Positions 1 through 11,149 of a DNA stretch of 64,000 bases are shown one piece after another. The stretch's first letter is position 1. The number at the start of each line of letters is the position of its first letter. A program made the position numbers and the translations under genes. The stretch is from the NCBI GenBank assembly GCA_030998225.1, contig JAPYXD010000466.1, forward strand, positions 8,648,001-8,712,000. Direction: 5' to 3'. Source of the DNA: Diplolepis rosae (taxonomy: Eukaryota > Arthropoda > Insecta > Hymenoptera > Diplolepididae). The notes under the pieces are model-generated. The model ran no database searches and was not told the origin of the DNA. It worked only from the letters and a program-made list of their open reading frames with translations.

Positions 1-19
1 GTTTTGATTTCGAATCAAA

Positions 20-180
20 TCTACGACAATTAGAGCATTTTTAAATTACGGCTTTTAATACTTTACGGCCTCCCAAAATCCAAAAGTCTTCTCTTAAAGC
101 GCTCATGGTTATTTCGACACCCGCATGCTTAAGATTTTCGTGCTTTCCTTTTATTATTAAATTTACTATCTCATTATTGC
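20..180 (-). pseudogene. BEL/Pao integrase zinc-binding (H2C2) region, broken
   Basis: A minus-strand frame shows HENLKH (HX4H) followed by a stretch ending in KCSNC (CX2C), with LREDFWIL between them. This is the usual arrangement of the H2C2 zinc-binding region before a retroviral-type integrase core. A TAA stop sits just before the CX2C pair. The catalytic core would lie to the left of base 1, so its state cannot be judged. The position downstream of RNase H supports the assignment. Confidence 0.6.
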
Positions 181-544
181 GGGTAAAATCATCGGACAGT
201 GGAAACTTTCACTATAAAACTTTTTGATTGCATATTCTTCATCAGATCAATCTCTGTATTTTCTATTTTTGAGATAGATAAATCACCTTTTTTACGCCAT
301 TCTGCTTTGTTTTTAAATTGAAAATAAATCGGTTTATCCATGCTAAAACTCATATAACGCTAGTGTATTTTGAAAATTTTCCAGAATAACATGATTTGTC
401 TTTTTCAGAACTTATTTTTGCTGATTCTAACAAAATCCTACCTTTTAATTCAGCTTTGCCATCAGTTTTTTTTGTTTTCTCATTAATTTCGTCTTCGTTA
501 AACGCTAACGTGTTACTAGGCCAATTGCCTGCACTCATACGCAA

Positions 545-1087
545 CTATTCCGGACCCTCCCACCATTGGGAAACTATCAATTGGTCGACCGCACACCCCC
601 GCGACGGTAAATCGGCCGGATTTAAGTGTCCGGGAACATGTCTCCATTGCTCTGGGCTTGATAATTCGCGTATCTCTTTAACCCTATTCCATACAAAAGT
701 GGCCCAATTAGATTCTCTCTGGATCCACGTTTGAACCGTAGTAGAATCTGTCCAGTAATAAATGTTTGTTTTTCTTAATTGCAAAGAATTTAAGATAGAA
801 GACGTTGATCTTACTCCTATGGTTGCAGCTAATAATTCTAACCGTGGTATACTTTGGCGCACATCTGACTTATCTTTCTTTATAGGCGCGACTCGCGTTT
901 TAGCTTGCATAAAATGCATCTTAATACCCGAAGTGTTCGCTATACGAATAAATACAACGGCCGCGTATGCCAGTTTACTTGCATCACCAAACATATAAAT
1001 AGTAATGTCATCATCCTTTGAGATATTTCCTAAAAAACATCGTGGAATTTGTAATTTATTTAAATCTTTTAAAGTGAGCAGAGCCAA
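545..1087 (-). pseudogene. BEL/Pao RNase H region of pol
   Basis: The open frame contains FGDASKLAYAAVVFIR, a typical start of BEL/Pao RNase H. It also has PRLELLAATIG, YWTDSTTVQTWI and VPGHLNPADLPSRG, which together carry the acidic residues and conserved histidine region of the fold. It ends in QWWEGPE and an in-frame stop. The same frame continues past the stop with ...NWPSNTLAFNEDE, so the stop is a nonsense change and not the natural end. It lies directly after the reverse transcriptase in the same element. Confidence 0.85.
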
Positions 1088-1136
1088 TTTGGAATTTTAT
1101 TTTTAATTGCTTCGTTAACTTTTTCTTATGATAATT

Positions 1137-2290
1137 TCAAAGACATAGTACTACCGGGCATGCAAATCCTAGCGGATCAAAAATTCTGTGCGCAATAGAT
1201 AAAATACTCCTTTTCGTAACCTTTTCATTAATAAATTGATCTATACCCGGTGTATTCAAAGCCAATACATCTAGCTGCTTATCCCATAATTTGTCTAAAA
1301 CTGCAGTTTGATTTTTGTGAGAGTTATCACCATTATACTCCCACCCTTGCAAGTCGCAACCTCCTAACTCCATCACTGATTTAGCATCAGAAATAAATTC
1401 ATTTAATTCATCTATAGAATTTACGCAAGTAACACAATTATCTACATAAAAACTATTCAAAAGTTTTGAAACAGTTTCCTTAGAAATTTTTGAACTCGGA
1501 ACATCTTTTAATCAATTATCGCACCTAAAATAAACGGACTACAAGAAACTCCAAAAACTACTCTACAATGTCTAAAGATAATTTCCTTTCCATCTTTGTC
1601 GTACCATAAAAATTGCAAGAAATCTCTGTCCTTTTCATATATACTTATCTACAAAAATGCGTTTTTAAATTTGAAGTTACACCAATCTTACCTATCCTGA
1701 AGCGTAATAAAATATCTGATACGAGTTCAATAAGACTAGGACCCTTTTCTAAACATTCGTTCAGTGATGGAAATTGGTGGTCCTTGGCTGAAGCATCAAA
1801 TACAGGCCTGATCCTTGTCGTGCTGTTTTCTTTGATAACGTGACGATGCGGCAGGTAATGACCCCAACAATTCTTCTCTGCATCCGGAACTTGCTGTATA
1901 ATTCCTTCTGACAACCAGTCTTTGAAAATTGAATCATATTCATCATATACACCCTCCGTCTGTAATTTTTTCGTAGTAGATTGAAGACGGCGAACAGCCA
2001 TACACGGAAAACGAACTCGGCAATTTGCTCTCTCGTGACAGTGACGTTACGCGCCCAGAGTGTGCACGCGTCTGACTGTCACACTTTGGCGATCACGCGC
2101 CCATAGCTAGCGGCAGGAAATCTCCCAAGTAGTGCCGCCGTCCCACCAGTGTGGCAGTTAGACGCACGCACACTCTGGACGTGTGACGCCACTGTCACGA
2201 GCAAGCAAACTGCCGAGTTTGTTTTCCGTGTAGTCTTATTGTCATTCAAAACCGCGTTATTATCTAACCATATATTTTTCACGTTCTTCT
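1137..2290 (-). pseudogene. BEL/Pao reverse transcriptase, split by a MITE
   Basis: Fragments from right to left are the fingers region (DEYDSIFKDWLSEGIIQQVP, RPVFDASAKD), a middle part with VVFGVSCSPFILGAII, and the palm motif FYVDNCV, the BEL/Pao equivalent of YxDD. Frame changes separate the pieces around 1.46-1.65 kb, and a stop lies near 1.52 kb. A 228-bp TA-flanked MITE at 2003-2230 interrupts the N-terminal part. Removing it with one TA copy leaves the flanking frame continuous, so the insertion came after the element was in place. This is a non-functional copy. Confidence 0.85.
2003..2230. mobile_element. MITE, 228 bp, TA target duplication, CACGGAAAAC ends
   Basis: The ends are inverted repeats starting CACGGAAAACRAACTCGGCA, with more inverted homology inside (GTGACAGTG and CACTGTCAC). 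TA flanks both sides (2001-2002 and 2231-2232). No coding capacity is present. The GC-rich interior differs from the host element. The flanking reverse transcriptase frame joins across one TA, which confirms both boundaries and the 2-bp duplication. TA duplication fits a Tc1/mariner-type mover, but the family is not identified. Confidence 0.9.
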
Positions 2291-2630
2291 TGCGATTTTC
2301 TTTCTATAGGGTCTTAATACCTAAAACATCTAAAGACCACAAGTCTTCAATTCTATGGCTGCACATAGACAACTTCGTAGCAATCTCAGTTGCATCATTG
2401 TTTTTCTACATTTGCAACAGAACACATTACAGTCCAGCCTAAACATGTTTTAATCGCAACTAGCCCGCACTTCAATATATGTCGTCTCTGTGTCAACAAT
2501 TCACCTGCGATATCGGCACCAACAAGCACTGAAACTGCCTCCCTGCTGTCAGTGTCCGTAACGTTGATATTGAGTTCCTTGAGCTCTTCACACCATCATC
2601 CAGTTTTTGTAGAAGGAATATCTTCACATA

Positions 2631-2912
2631 TTATTTTTTGATCGAGAGCAAAAAATTACATGAATAATTATCATTTAAACTGCTCAAATAAACAAGGTAT
2701 TTCTTATGACGCGTTTTACCTGTTTTTTTTTCGCCGAAAAGTGAATGAGTCATTAGTTGTTCAGCAATCGGCGTGTAGCCAACGCAGGATGCCGCTTCTT
2801 TAGTAATATACGATTTTTTCGAGCCTGAATCAATAATTATGCGTGCAGTGATCTGTTCATTTCCATTATATAGTTTAACGCGTAACGCGTAACTTTCTGC
2901 AGCTATGCCCAA
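2631..2912 (-). pseudogene. BEL/Pao aspartic protease region
   Basis: The frame includes ARIIIDSGSKKSYITKEAA. DSGS is the aspartic protease active-site motif (D[ST]G[ST]) in the DUF1758-type context used by BEL/Pao elements. The frame stops at 2631, and the linker to reverse transcriptase (2290-2630) has no clean frame. Its place between the zinc knuckles and reverse transcriptase supports the call. Confidence 0.75.
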
Positions 2913-3090
2913 TATTTAAGCAATTAAAACAAGCATATTTTCTCTTCACAAGTTTTTGCCTCTCTGAAAGTGGTATTTTCTTTGCTTGTTCGCAACTTGC
3001 ACTCGCGTGATCACTAGCACTGCAAAATAAACAAGACTTATTCTTATTCCTAGTCGTCAATAAGCCAGTTGCACTCGGAATATCCCTATA
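2875..3090 (-). pseudogene. BEL/Pao gag zinc knuckles
   Basis: Two cysteine-rich motifs, CLFCSASDHASASC and CFNCLNIGHSC, are separated by a basic stretch (SERQKLVKRKYA). They resemble the nucleic-acid-binding knuckles that follow DUF1759 in BEL/Pao gag. The second is followed by RKL, so its spacing may be shortened. The upstream gag is cut off here by the 805-bp MITE at 3091-3895, and the frame on the far side is compatible once one TA copy is kept. Confidence 0.75.
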
Positions 3091-3895
3091 CACGGAAAAA
3101 ATTCGTCGCTTAAAAAGTCATCGACTTTGTGTAATACTCGTGGATAGGTTAGAAAGTCGACTAAATATTATGAACCTCCTTATAAAGAATATGATAGATA
3201 ATCGCTGAAAATGTAAAACGTAAATTCGAAAGTTTAAGTGACAGTCGCGGAAAATTTAAAACACCGTGAGTTGGGTTCCATTTTCTCTAGACCAGGCATC
3301 GAAAGTCTAAGTGACAGTCGAAGAAAATGTTGAACAGTGTAAAAAGGAAAATATTATTTTCTGTGATATGATCCTGCACTTATATAGTTAATTATTTTTC
3401 ATTTCTACATTACCTATATAATCTTAATATGAACTTACCATTACATTTAACACTGTACATTACAGAAACGCAATTTTTTATAAACACTTCGCATCACCAA
3501 GACTCGAACGCTCGCACGCACGCACGCATAGCCGATACATGTCGTGGAGACTTGTGTAAAATATTTGGATCACATTCAGAGTTTGAAGACAAAACTAAAA
3601 TAATAGATAAATTTCAAATTTGACGTAATACACTTTATCAAGGTGAAGATATACTTACTCGGAACTAATTCTTCAATGTACGCTTCAATCCAGATTCAAA
3701 CGAAAGCAAACGACACGTAATCTCAAAATCTAACCAAAATTATTACAAAAACATAAAGCCGAGCTGCATTGTCTGCTGTGCGATGCTACGAATTACGTTT
3801 CTGCGCATCGCTTTCTGCGACTGTCGAGAACATTTTAGAAGGCGGCATACTCTTCGAATAGTCTCTTAAATTTTAAGCGACAAATTTTTTCCGTG
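3091..3895. mobile_element. TIR element, 805 bp, TA target duplication, CACGGAAAAA ends
   Basis: The left end reads CACGGAAAAAATTCGTCGCT and the right end is its near inverse, flanked by TA at 3089-3090 and 3896-3897. Near the left end two similar subterminal blocks each contain AAGTGACAGTCG. No transposase frame is visible. The insertion lies in the BEL gag frame, which reads through when the element is removed with one TA. It begins with the same CACGGAAA as the MITE at 2003-2230, so the two probably share a mobilising enzyme. Confidence 0.88.
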
Positions 3896-3897
3896 TA

Positions 3898-4515
3898 TGC
3901 GCGTGTTTTTTCTTACCGAATTTTGTCACTGTCTTTGCTGTAATTTGCCTTTAAATTAAACCCTTTCACGGCCATAGATATTCTTAACTCATTTTGCACT
4001 ACTCCTTCTAAAAATTAAATAAGTTGCGTTAATCTGTCCTTTGACTGAATCGTTGAATTTTCTGCCTGAGTCGCCATATTATGCATCGAACTTCTCGGCC
4101 AAGCACATTTATCTGTATTTACACCGAGTTATTGCATTTTGTAATACTAGTTTTCGAAGTTCACGCACGTAAACTTTTATCTGTAAATCATCACGTTCAA
4201 ATCTATTTCTTAAACTAGTGATTACCTTGTCATAATTCGCAGCGGTAGGCAGAAAACTTTTCACTAACTCATCAGCCGTTGATCTAGGAGTCATCGCTTG
4301 CATTAAATATTGAAATTTATCTTCCTTTGCTATATTCCGATCCTCATGAGTTTTTTTAAATAAGCTGCAAAACTGAAGCCACTCGTGCACATTCCTGCTG
4401 AACTTGACCAATTCAATTTTCGGTAATTTAAAAGTTCTTTTTGCATCACCTTGTCCAACGGCCGACACAATATTCGGTGCTAGCGCATTGCTTCTATTTC
4501 TATCCAATTTTGCAC
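3898..4515 (-). pseudogene. BEL/Pao gag (DUF1759-like) core
   Basis: The frame at 4109-4507 contains KLPKIELVKFSRNVHEWLQF, EDKFQYLMQAM, AANYDKVITSLRNRF and KVYVRELRKLVLQ, the standard landmarks of the DUF1759 gag region. The section 3898-4108 continues with a weaker match (LEGVVQNELRISMAVKGF) but carries stops. The N-terminal side is fused at about 4620 to a mariner fragment in the same frame. Confidence 0.85.
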
Positions 4516-4620
4516 TAAATCACACTTTGTTCTCACAAATTTACGCTTATATTTATCGGCTTCATCATATTCCTTCTGTATTTCAGTTTCTGTCGCAGTC
4601 TCTAAGCATGCATCCATTAG

Positions 4621-5110
4621 TGCCTCGTGTCTCGTCGCATATTCCGGGTGTTTTTCGGCTATTGCTCTCTTCAAACAGATTAATTGTGTACGGTAGCGTT
4701 CTCCATTGATGGTTTCACCCGGTTTTAGCAGCTCATAATACAGCAGACCCTTCTCATCCCACAAATACAGAGCATTTCCTTCAGGCCATGAATATTCGGC
4801 TTTGCCGTTGATTTCGCTGGTTTACCGGGCTTCAAATATGATTTTTTGCGCTTGGGGTTGTCGTAATGGGTCCATTTTTCATCACCAGTAACAATCCGAT
4901 GCAAAAATGACTTTTTTTGTGGATTTCCAGCAGCATTTCGGACATGCAAAACCGCCTTTCAACGTCTCTCGGCTTGTGTTCACGTGGAACCCAATTTCCT
5001 TGCTTTTGGATGTATCCGGCTGCTTTTAAACATTTTGTAATGGCTGCTTCAGTGACTCCCAAAGATTCTGCTGCATCTGTTTTCTCATGTACTTTCTCCA
5101 GACGGAGGAC
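4621..5110 (-). pseudogene. mariner transposase fragment fused to BEL gag
   Basis: Minus-strand pieces read EAAITKCLKAAGYIQKQGNW, HRIVTGDEKWTHYDNPKRKK, then LLYYELLKPGETINGERYR and EYATRHEA. They match the central part of a DD34D mariner transposase, with the first catalytic aspartate in GDEKW. The N-terminal part, the HDN and third-aspartate region and both TIRs are missing. A frame change lies near 4.75 kb. The last part is in frame with BEL gag residues (MDACLETATETEIQKEY) at about 4620. It is the same subfamily as the copy at 50.6-51.9 kb, from which it differs by many substitutions. Confidence 0.85.
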
Positions 5111-5734
5111 CTTTTCTCAATTTCCAACTGATACACTTTATTTCCGTTTGCAAGAAAAAGTAAGCATAATTTAACAATAATGTACTTTTATGAGAACTGA
5201 ATAAATGTACCAATTTTATATATAGCAAACCTTATGAAAATTTTATAAAATTTTCTGTTTCTATAAAGAACTTTTTTTTATTAGAATACCAAATTTTATG
5301 AAATTTTTGTTCACTTCCTCAAATGGCTACACGCACACTTGTACACTCAGCCACTTTGTGTAACGAAAATACACTACTACATTCGAGCATGACGCACGTT
5401 CGTAGACACACGTACACAAGTACACTGATCATGGTAGCACGCCGCACACTAATGCACGGAGTCGTGTATAGTTGATACCATCAGTCCGAGAAAAACTAGT
5501 AAAGTCTGCCTTCAACTTGAGGTTTTTATTCCAATAATTTATCGGAAATCTCACGGACGATAGAAAGTCCCATAATTTATCGGTCTTTTTTAGATTCAGT
5601 TTGGGATGCAGGTTTTACCCGTGACCTGGCAACTCTTTAAACTGGCTGGCCCAACTAATTTCATTTCAGTTCGGAACGACCTGAAATAAAATGTTTACTT
5701 GAGGACTTTGTTGAGCGCCAGGCACTGCGGTTAG
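5111..5734 (-). other. unassigned sequence; possible retrotransposon leader next to the LTR
   Basis: No coding signal is present. Read on the minus strand, the part next to the LTR includes GTGCCTGGCGCTCAACAAAG, which resembles a retroviral-type primer-binding site and leader. A sequence starting TGATGGTATCAACTATAC near 5480 could mark an LTR end of the BEL element, but no second copy lies in the window to test it. The assignment is weak. Confidence 0.3.
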
Positions 5735-6999
5735 TGACAAAATTTATTTCAATAATAATGAGACTCGAAACTAAAAACACTACAAACAAGGCAGGGTCAA
5801 AATAAGATCACAACAGTTTGGCGGGTAATAAATAAATGAACCAGAATTTGATTAAAGTACAATAAAATTTGTCAGAACACAATTTATTACTATTAAAAGT
5901 GAGATTCGATACAAATTAAAATTGGATATGAATAATAAATGCCAAAATATCAACGTCAAAATCAGTAAACAAAATGATACAAATCTCGGAACTTTCCGAG
6001 CCACGCGACAATATGGCGAATTCAACTTATTCTACCGCGTCACCAGCAGAGAGAACAATACTTTACTAATTTAGTTCAATAAATAGACCGTTACTACGGA
6101 GAGAAAAGGTGAGGTTAATTAATGAAGAAATACAAAAACGAAAGAGAGAGAAACACTCGCGTACCTGTATAATGTCCTGGAGTTCCGTGTCGAACCGTAA
6201 TATGAACTCGCCTTCCATCCCCGCGGCAAGAATTCCACAAAAATAACTTCGAGTTGGAAAAAGTCACACCTGTCTCTTTGAGTCGCAGGACGAGAGTGAT
6301 CATGGAAGACGCGACGCTGACGAAATTCCCGACCTGCTCCACGACTTACATGCGTGACCCAATCGCGGACCCGGAAGAAGGTCACATGTCATACATCTAG
6401 TAGACGACTAGGCAATCCGTGCCTAGTATAGCAATTGCCCACGGCAAATAATTTCTATAAACACGCGGTTCCCTCTATTACGGCGAACAGCGCGTGTAGT
6501 AAATTGGCACTATTATAATCAGTGTCCATGAATATCATACGACATAAATTTAGTATCACAAATGTCGAAAATACTAAATATCAAGTCCCGGGGTCTATGT
6601 GGCCCAGGGTGCGTCTTCCGGGTCACGTGATGGCAACTGGTCGTCTCGTGCGTCGCTCTTCGATGGTCGATGGCGGCGATGGTCGAAACATCGATGTATC
6701 GATCCTCGCAAGTCGTCATGGCGGCCACTGTTTACGTCGACTCGGTAGCCGTCTGTGCCTCATCTCCGACGCTGCTGTCCTCCGGTCTGCCGTCCTCGTA
6801 TCGTTTATGTAACAGACGGGACAGGAAGCGTAAGTGCGTGCAGTGCGTGATAGTGTTTTTTGAGTGCTCTCGGGTGGCGACGAAGTGCGGTCTCTCGTCA
6901 CACGCCTAATTCCCCAGGGACATAACCCCACCTGTCAAACCGGTGAGTCTAACGAAATTAAACTTTTTTAATGTGACGGGTAAATTTTACCACGTCACA
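5735..6999 (-). repeat. gypsy-type LTR (3' LTR of the minus-strand element)
   Basis: On the minus strand the sequence starts TGTGACGTGG directly after a purine tract AAGGTGGGGGGAG, the expected polypurine tract. It ends ...AAATTTTGTCA, giving a TG...CA repeat of about 1.27 kb. Beyond its far end, leader-like sequence with TGGCGCTCAACAAAG follows instead of host flank with a target duplication. No matching LTR lies at the gag end near 13 kb, so the pair cannot be aligned. Confidence 0.55.
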
Positions 7000-8218
7000 A
7001 CTCCCCCCACCTTAACCAGGGACTACAGGTTGCGTAAGTTTTCCCTGGCAAGTTTAAAACAACATGGAGGACCCGTAAACAAAAAAAAAATCCCGGGACG
7101 CACTTCGCCTCTCCCGTGAGCACTCGGAAGCAAAGCATAAGCAGTAAATTTCAAAATAAACACAAGGCACAAAAATAAGCAAAAGCATAGGTCAGGAGCC
7201 ACACTGGTTCCGACCCCACCAAAATCATAGGCCTAAGAAATCAAAATAAGACACATGCCAAAATCAAAATAAGCAAAATCCTAATGAAATTGCATGGGCA
7301 AAACCAAAAAAAAGCGAAGCAAATTAGGCTATCTGCCGATTTTCGGGTATACTTTACCCAACGGTCCCGGTGATTATGCTCGGAAGTCCTCGACTCCAGC
7401 TTACGGACCTGCGATATACCTGACTTCCATAACCTCTTTTGACATTTCCCTTGAACCTCAAAACCTTTGATTCTACCATAAACCCTAACTTCAAGTTTTC
7501 TACTAATTAACCGCCTTAGTTGCAAACGTTAACCCGAGCTTCAGATCTGATCCGCCTTCCCAACCCTTCAAACCAACAACAAAAAAAAACGGTACCGGGC
7601 CTCAATAAATACGAAGTCAAGTGCAAAAGAAATGCTCTTTATTTCTTTCCTTTCACCCCTAGGGGCTTACATATTAAAGGAGGTAATGATGGAATACGGC
7701 TGGGGTCCTATTAGTCCTTGGTCCTGCGGTCCCGGACGCCATTGAGCCAACCGGCTTCATGGATGGAACGCTGGTGGGCGGCCACAATCTCTGGACGCCG
7801 GACGAGGTACTGGCCCGGCAAGTGGCTTTTGTCCTCTCCGGCTCATCGCACCCGAAACAGACCACCGCGTTCCGACGACGGCATTCCGGGGAACCACGTT
7901 TGTGGCCCCTGACCCCGCATGCTTTGTAGGGCAGTCGATAATTTGGCCTTGGTTTAGGGGCCCTCTTACGCAGTCACTCCTCCCGGGTTAGCTCCTGGGG
8001 CAAGGCCCTTACCTATCGTGCCTCGTCAAGCATCTGCTGGTCCTCCTTGAGAGTCGTCTCCCTCAGCGGCTCCGCCTCCTCCCCTCTTCGAGGCCATGGG
8101 TCGAACGGCCGTGGCTTGGTCGAGGCCACTTCAGTACGGATAGGGGGACTCGGAAGCTGAAAGAAAAAGGGACAGGGGAACCTACATTACTCATTTTATT
8201 CCTGGACTTACACCAAAA
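7000..8218 (-). other. 3' untranslated part of the gypsy-type element
   Basis: This stretch lies between the integrase stop and the LTR. The polypurine tract is at its left edge. The part at about 7.68-7.91 kb is GC-rich and gives short minus-strand frames (including CFGCDEPERTKATC, knuckle-like by eye) in two frames. No convincing product is recognisable and no envelope-type frame is seen. Confidence 0.5.
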
Positions 8219-9000
8219 TCACTTCCCCGAGCCTTCGCCCTCATCCTGATCATCGCTGGCGACGTAAGGTTTCAAGTGCCGGACGTGCTCCTTACCCGCA
8301 TACTTTCCTCTGGAGTCCACCAGACGGAAAACCACGGGGGATAACCGTCGCACCACCTTATACAGTCCGGAAAACTTATTCGACAATTTCGCCGCGATGT
8401 TCTTTTCATTATTTGACAAGATCCGTTCGCGTTTGAGGACTAAATCACCCACCTTAAAATGTCTTTCGCGTCGGTGCTTGTTGCAATACTTGGCCTGGGT
8501 CTCATAAGCGCGATCTAAATTTCTCGTAATCAAATCTCGTAAATGGCCCAATCTTTCCATTCTTTCCAGCCACTCCTAAGGTTCCGGAACACACCGCTGC
8601 TGCTTCACATCTACTTCGTTGCGCAACGAACGGTAAGGCAAGGGCTCCCTGCCGAAATTCAATAACGCTGGGGTTACCCTAAGGGATCCGTGAACCGCGG
8701 TATTGTAAGCGAACCGGAACTCGTGCAAGTGCAAATCCCAATCCCTATGATCGTCCCTGGGAATGGCAACAATCATGGTCTTCAAGACTCGGTTGACCCT
8801 CTCAGTGGGATTTGCCTGGGCATGATACACCGGTTAAGTGGTGTGGACAATGTCCAGGCCCTTGCACGTCTGCTCAATCAGGCGGTTAGAGAACTCGGTG
8901 CCATTGTCCGTATGGACAATTTCCTGGGCACCCCAACGCGACACGAACAGGTCTTCAAACTGTCGTTTAATCGTGGGTCCTCTGGCACTCCCTTTCGGTT
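8219..9000 (-). pseudogene. gypsy-type integrase, N-terminal half deleted, two stops
   Basis: Minus-strand frames show HTDNGTEFSN (second catalytic aspartate region, near 8891-8908), then YHAQANPTERVNRVLKT with the third catalytic residue region, FAYNTAVHGSL, and a C-terminal part with HFKVGDLVLKRE and KFSGLYKVVRRLSPVVFRLV. TAA at 8834-8836 and TAG at 8576-8578 interrupt one reading frame. The zinc-binding domain and first catalytic aspartate are absent because the sequence joins directly to RNase H at about 9000. It lies downstream of reverse transcriptase, as in Ty3/gypsy elements. Confidence 0.88.
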
Positions 9001-10265
9001 ACCGAGTAATTGCTCTCGGCCGATAGCAGAGTAGGACTCACAAAGGAGATCGCGCGTTCCTCCCCATCTTGCACCTGGATCAAGACAACTCCTAGACCAG
9101 TGTTACTCGCGTCGGTCTGTAGGTGGAAGGGGTTCGCTACAATGTCTTTAAAACTCGGAAATGCTAAGATTGGCTCGCTCGTCAAGGCTCCTTTCAACGA
9201 GTCGAGTGCTTGCTGTTGCTCCTCGCCCCAATGCCACTTGACATTAGACCTAAATAACCGAGTCAACGGCTCAGCAACAACAGCAAATTCCGGAATAAAT
9301 CGCCGGTACCACGAAGCTAAGCCTATAAAACGCCTTAACTGCTTAATATTCCTCGGGGCCGGGTAGGACAAAAACGGTTCTGTCTTTTCAGGGTTAACAC
9401 TTAAACCGTGTCTATTCACCACATAACCTAGATACTTTACCTCGGAACGACAAAACTCACACTTTTCCGGGTTTACCGTCAAGTTGGTTTGCGTAATCTT
9501 ATCCAAAACCGCCTCAAGCCACTTCAAATGCTCTTCAAATGTCTCGGTACAGACAATAATATCATCTAGATAACAGAACGCGTGCGGTCTAAGTTCCAGG
9601 CCTATCACACGATCTATTAACCTCTGAAAGGTAGCCGGTGCGTTAGAAAGTTCGAAGGGCATCCTCACAAATTGAAATAATCCCCTGCCCGGTACAGTGA
9701 ACGCAGTGTACTCCTGACACGCTTCGTCTAAAGAAATCTGGTTGAACGCTGAACTTAAATCTATCGCCGAAATGTTTTTTGACGCCTTGAGCTGCTTCAG
9801 GATGTCCGACATATACGGTATCGAATAGGCATCCTTCTTCGAAACAGCGTTCAGCTTCCAGAAATCCAGGCAAAAGCGGTAGCCGCGATTTGCCTTTTTC
9901 GCCATGACGATCGGTGTTGACCATTCGCTGAAGGACTCCTTTATTACGCCTTCGGCCAACATCCGATCTACCTCTTGGTACATGGCCTCTTGAATTTTTG
10001 GAGACACTACTCGGTAACGTTGCTTAATGGGAGGGTGCCCCTGAACGTTTATATGGTACGTTGCCAGATGAGTAGCCTTCAGCTGACCCTCGACTCTAGG
10101 CGGAAGCTTCCTATCCACTAATTCCTTTAGCCTCGCCTGTTCATCATCTGTCAAATCCGCTATGGCACTGCAACCCTCCTCTTCAACCAACCACGTCTTT
10201 AAAGTGTTGTGTCTTCTGGATGCGTCAGGCATGAAGACTTTCTTCAACCTAGATCCGAAATACAT
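8967..10265 (-). pseudogene. Ty3/gypsy reverse transcriptase with start of RNase H
   Basis: A 432-residue frame carries the full order of reverse transcriptase motifs: GVIKESFSEWSTPIVMAKK, FCLDFWKLNAVSKKD, SAIDLSSAFNQI (first catalytic Asp), MPFELSNAPATFQRL and CYLDDIIV (YxDD). VKYLGYVVNRHGL and the RNase H start TDASNTGLG follow. The frame then leaves RNase H at TERECQR and falls out of frame where integrase begins, so most of RNase H is deleted. W in DFWKL, where Y is usual, and E in MPFEL, where G is usual, look like decay. Confidence 0.92.
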
Positions 10266-10277
10266 GTCGAATTCGGC

Positions 10278-11069
10278 CTAAGCGTCCAACCCCCAGATCA
10301 TTTCGGTATCGAGGTGCTCTGCAAATCTGACCTCGCAAAGCCGAGTTACCTCTTCAATGGTCAGAGGCAGATCGACTTTTCCCTCGATAACCTGCATAGA
10401 TACATAGGCAACAATCATGATGGATGTATGCCACCTGTCCAGCTCTTTCCCGGTAATATCCAAAAACTTCAGACCCACTTTACTCCTTATGAAAGTCCTT
10501 GTGGATCCAGGGTCGTACAAAGCATCTAGGGTGACCGATCCTACCTCCACGGCTAGATGTATTCTACCGCGAACCTCGTCGGTAGGGACGATGCTGCTAT
10601 TAAACTCCGTCTCCAGACCCTCACTCTGATGGAACTCAGCCTCAACAAAATCTAATGAGTCCGAGTGAGGTGGCTCCTCCGCAATAACTTCATCCGAGTA
10701 ATTCGGAGTTAAAAGAGCCGCGTCCGGACCAGTCTTCTCTACCAAGGTCTTAAGACTGGGATGTCTCTCTGCATTGTCCGCTCTGTGTACTAGAGCTTGG
10801 ACAGTAATCTGGGTATACTCTTCGGCTACGAATTCTTTACGCTGTCTCCAAAGTTCCTTATTCTCCTCGGTATTCGTGGGCTCCTCGCTATCATCTTTTA
10901 AATCTAGACACTTATACGGGAGAACACGAGGTTTTTCCCGATCTTCAACCTCTAAATTTCCGACATCCTTGACAATGTCTTCCAAGCCTATTTCATCGAC
11001 GATTCGATCGCTGATTACCGAATCGAATTCCTCGATGCCAGACATGTTCGTGCCTTTATATCCTGGCAT
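10278..11069 (-). pseudogene. gypsy-type protease region
   Basis: The 263-residue frame has an acidic N-terminal half and then HLAVEVGSVTLDALYDPGST, in which DPGST replaces the usual D[ST]GST active site. It ends MIWGLDA and a TAG at 10278-10280. The reverse transcriptase frame starts directly after, in the same phase, so protease and polymerase would be one polyprotein separated by a single stop. Whether the stop is a mutation or a suppressible codon cannot be told from one copy. Confidence 0.75.
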
Positions 11070-11149
11070 ATCTATCGTTGCAAGAACTGTCGTAATCGTT
11101 ACCGGGCCCGGGACTTTCGAAGTGGATCCGATAATATACTAATGAGGGC

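Larger units (their letters stand above)
1..4620 (-). mobile_element. BEL/Pao LTR retrotransposon relic, left end outside the window
   Basis: Read on the minus strand, the pieces occur in BEL/Pao order: gag (DUF1759-like) near 3.9-4.6 kb, zinc knuckles near 2.9-3.1 kb, aspartic protease near 2.6-2.9 kb, reverse transcriptase at 1.1-2.3 kb, RNase H at 0.5-1.1 kb and the integrase zinc-binding region at the window edge. Protease lying before reverse transcriptase and integrase last is the BEL/Pao order. Several in-frame stops, two MITE insertions and a mariner fragment at the gag end show it is dead. The rest of integrase and the left LTR, if present, lie outside the window. Confidence 0.88.

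Noticed and set aside
7674..7912. Envelope or extra gene in the gypsy 3' region
   Set aside because: Frames are short, switch phase, and show no signal peptide, membrane segment or known motif.
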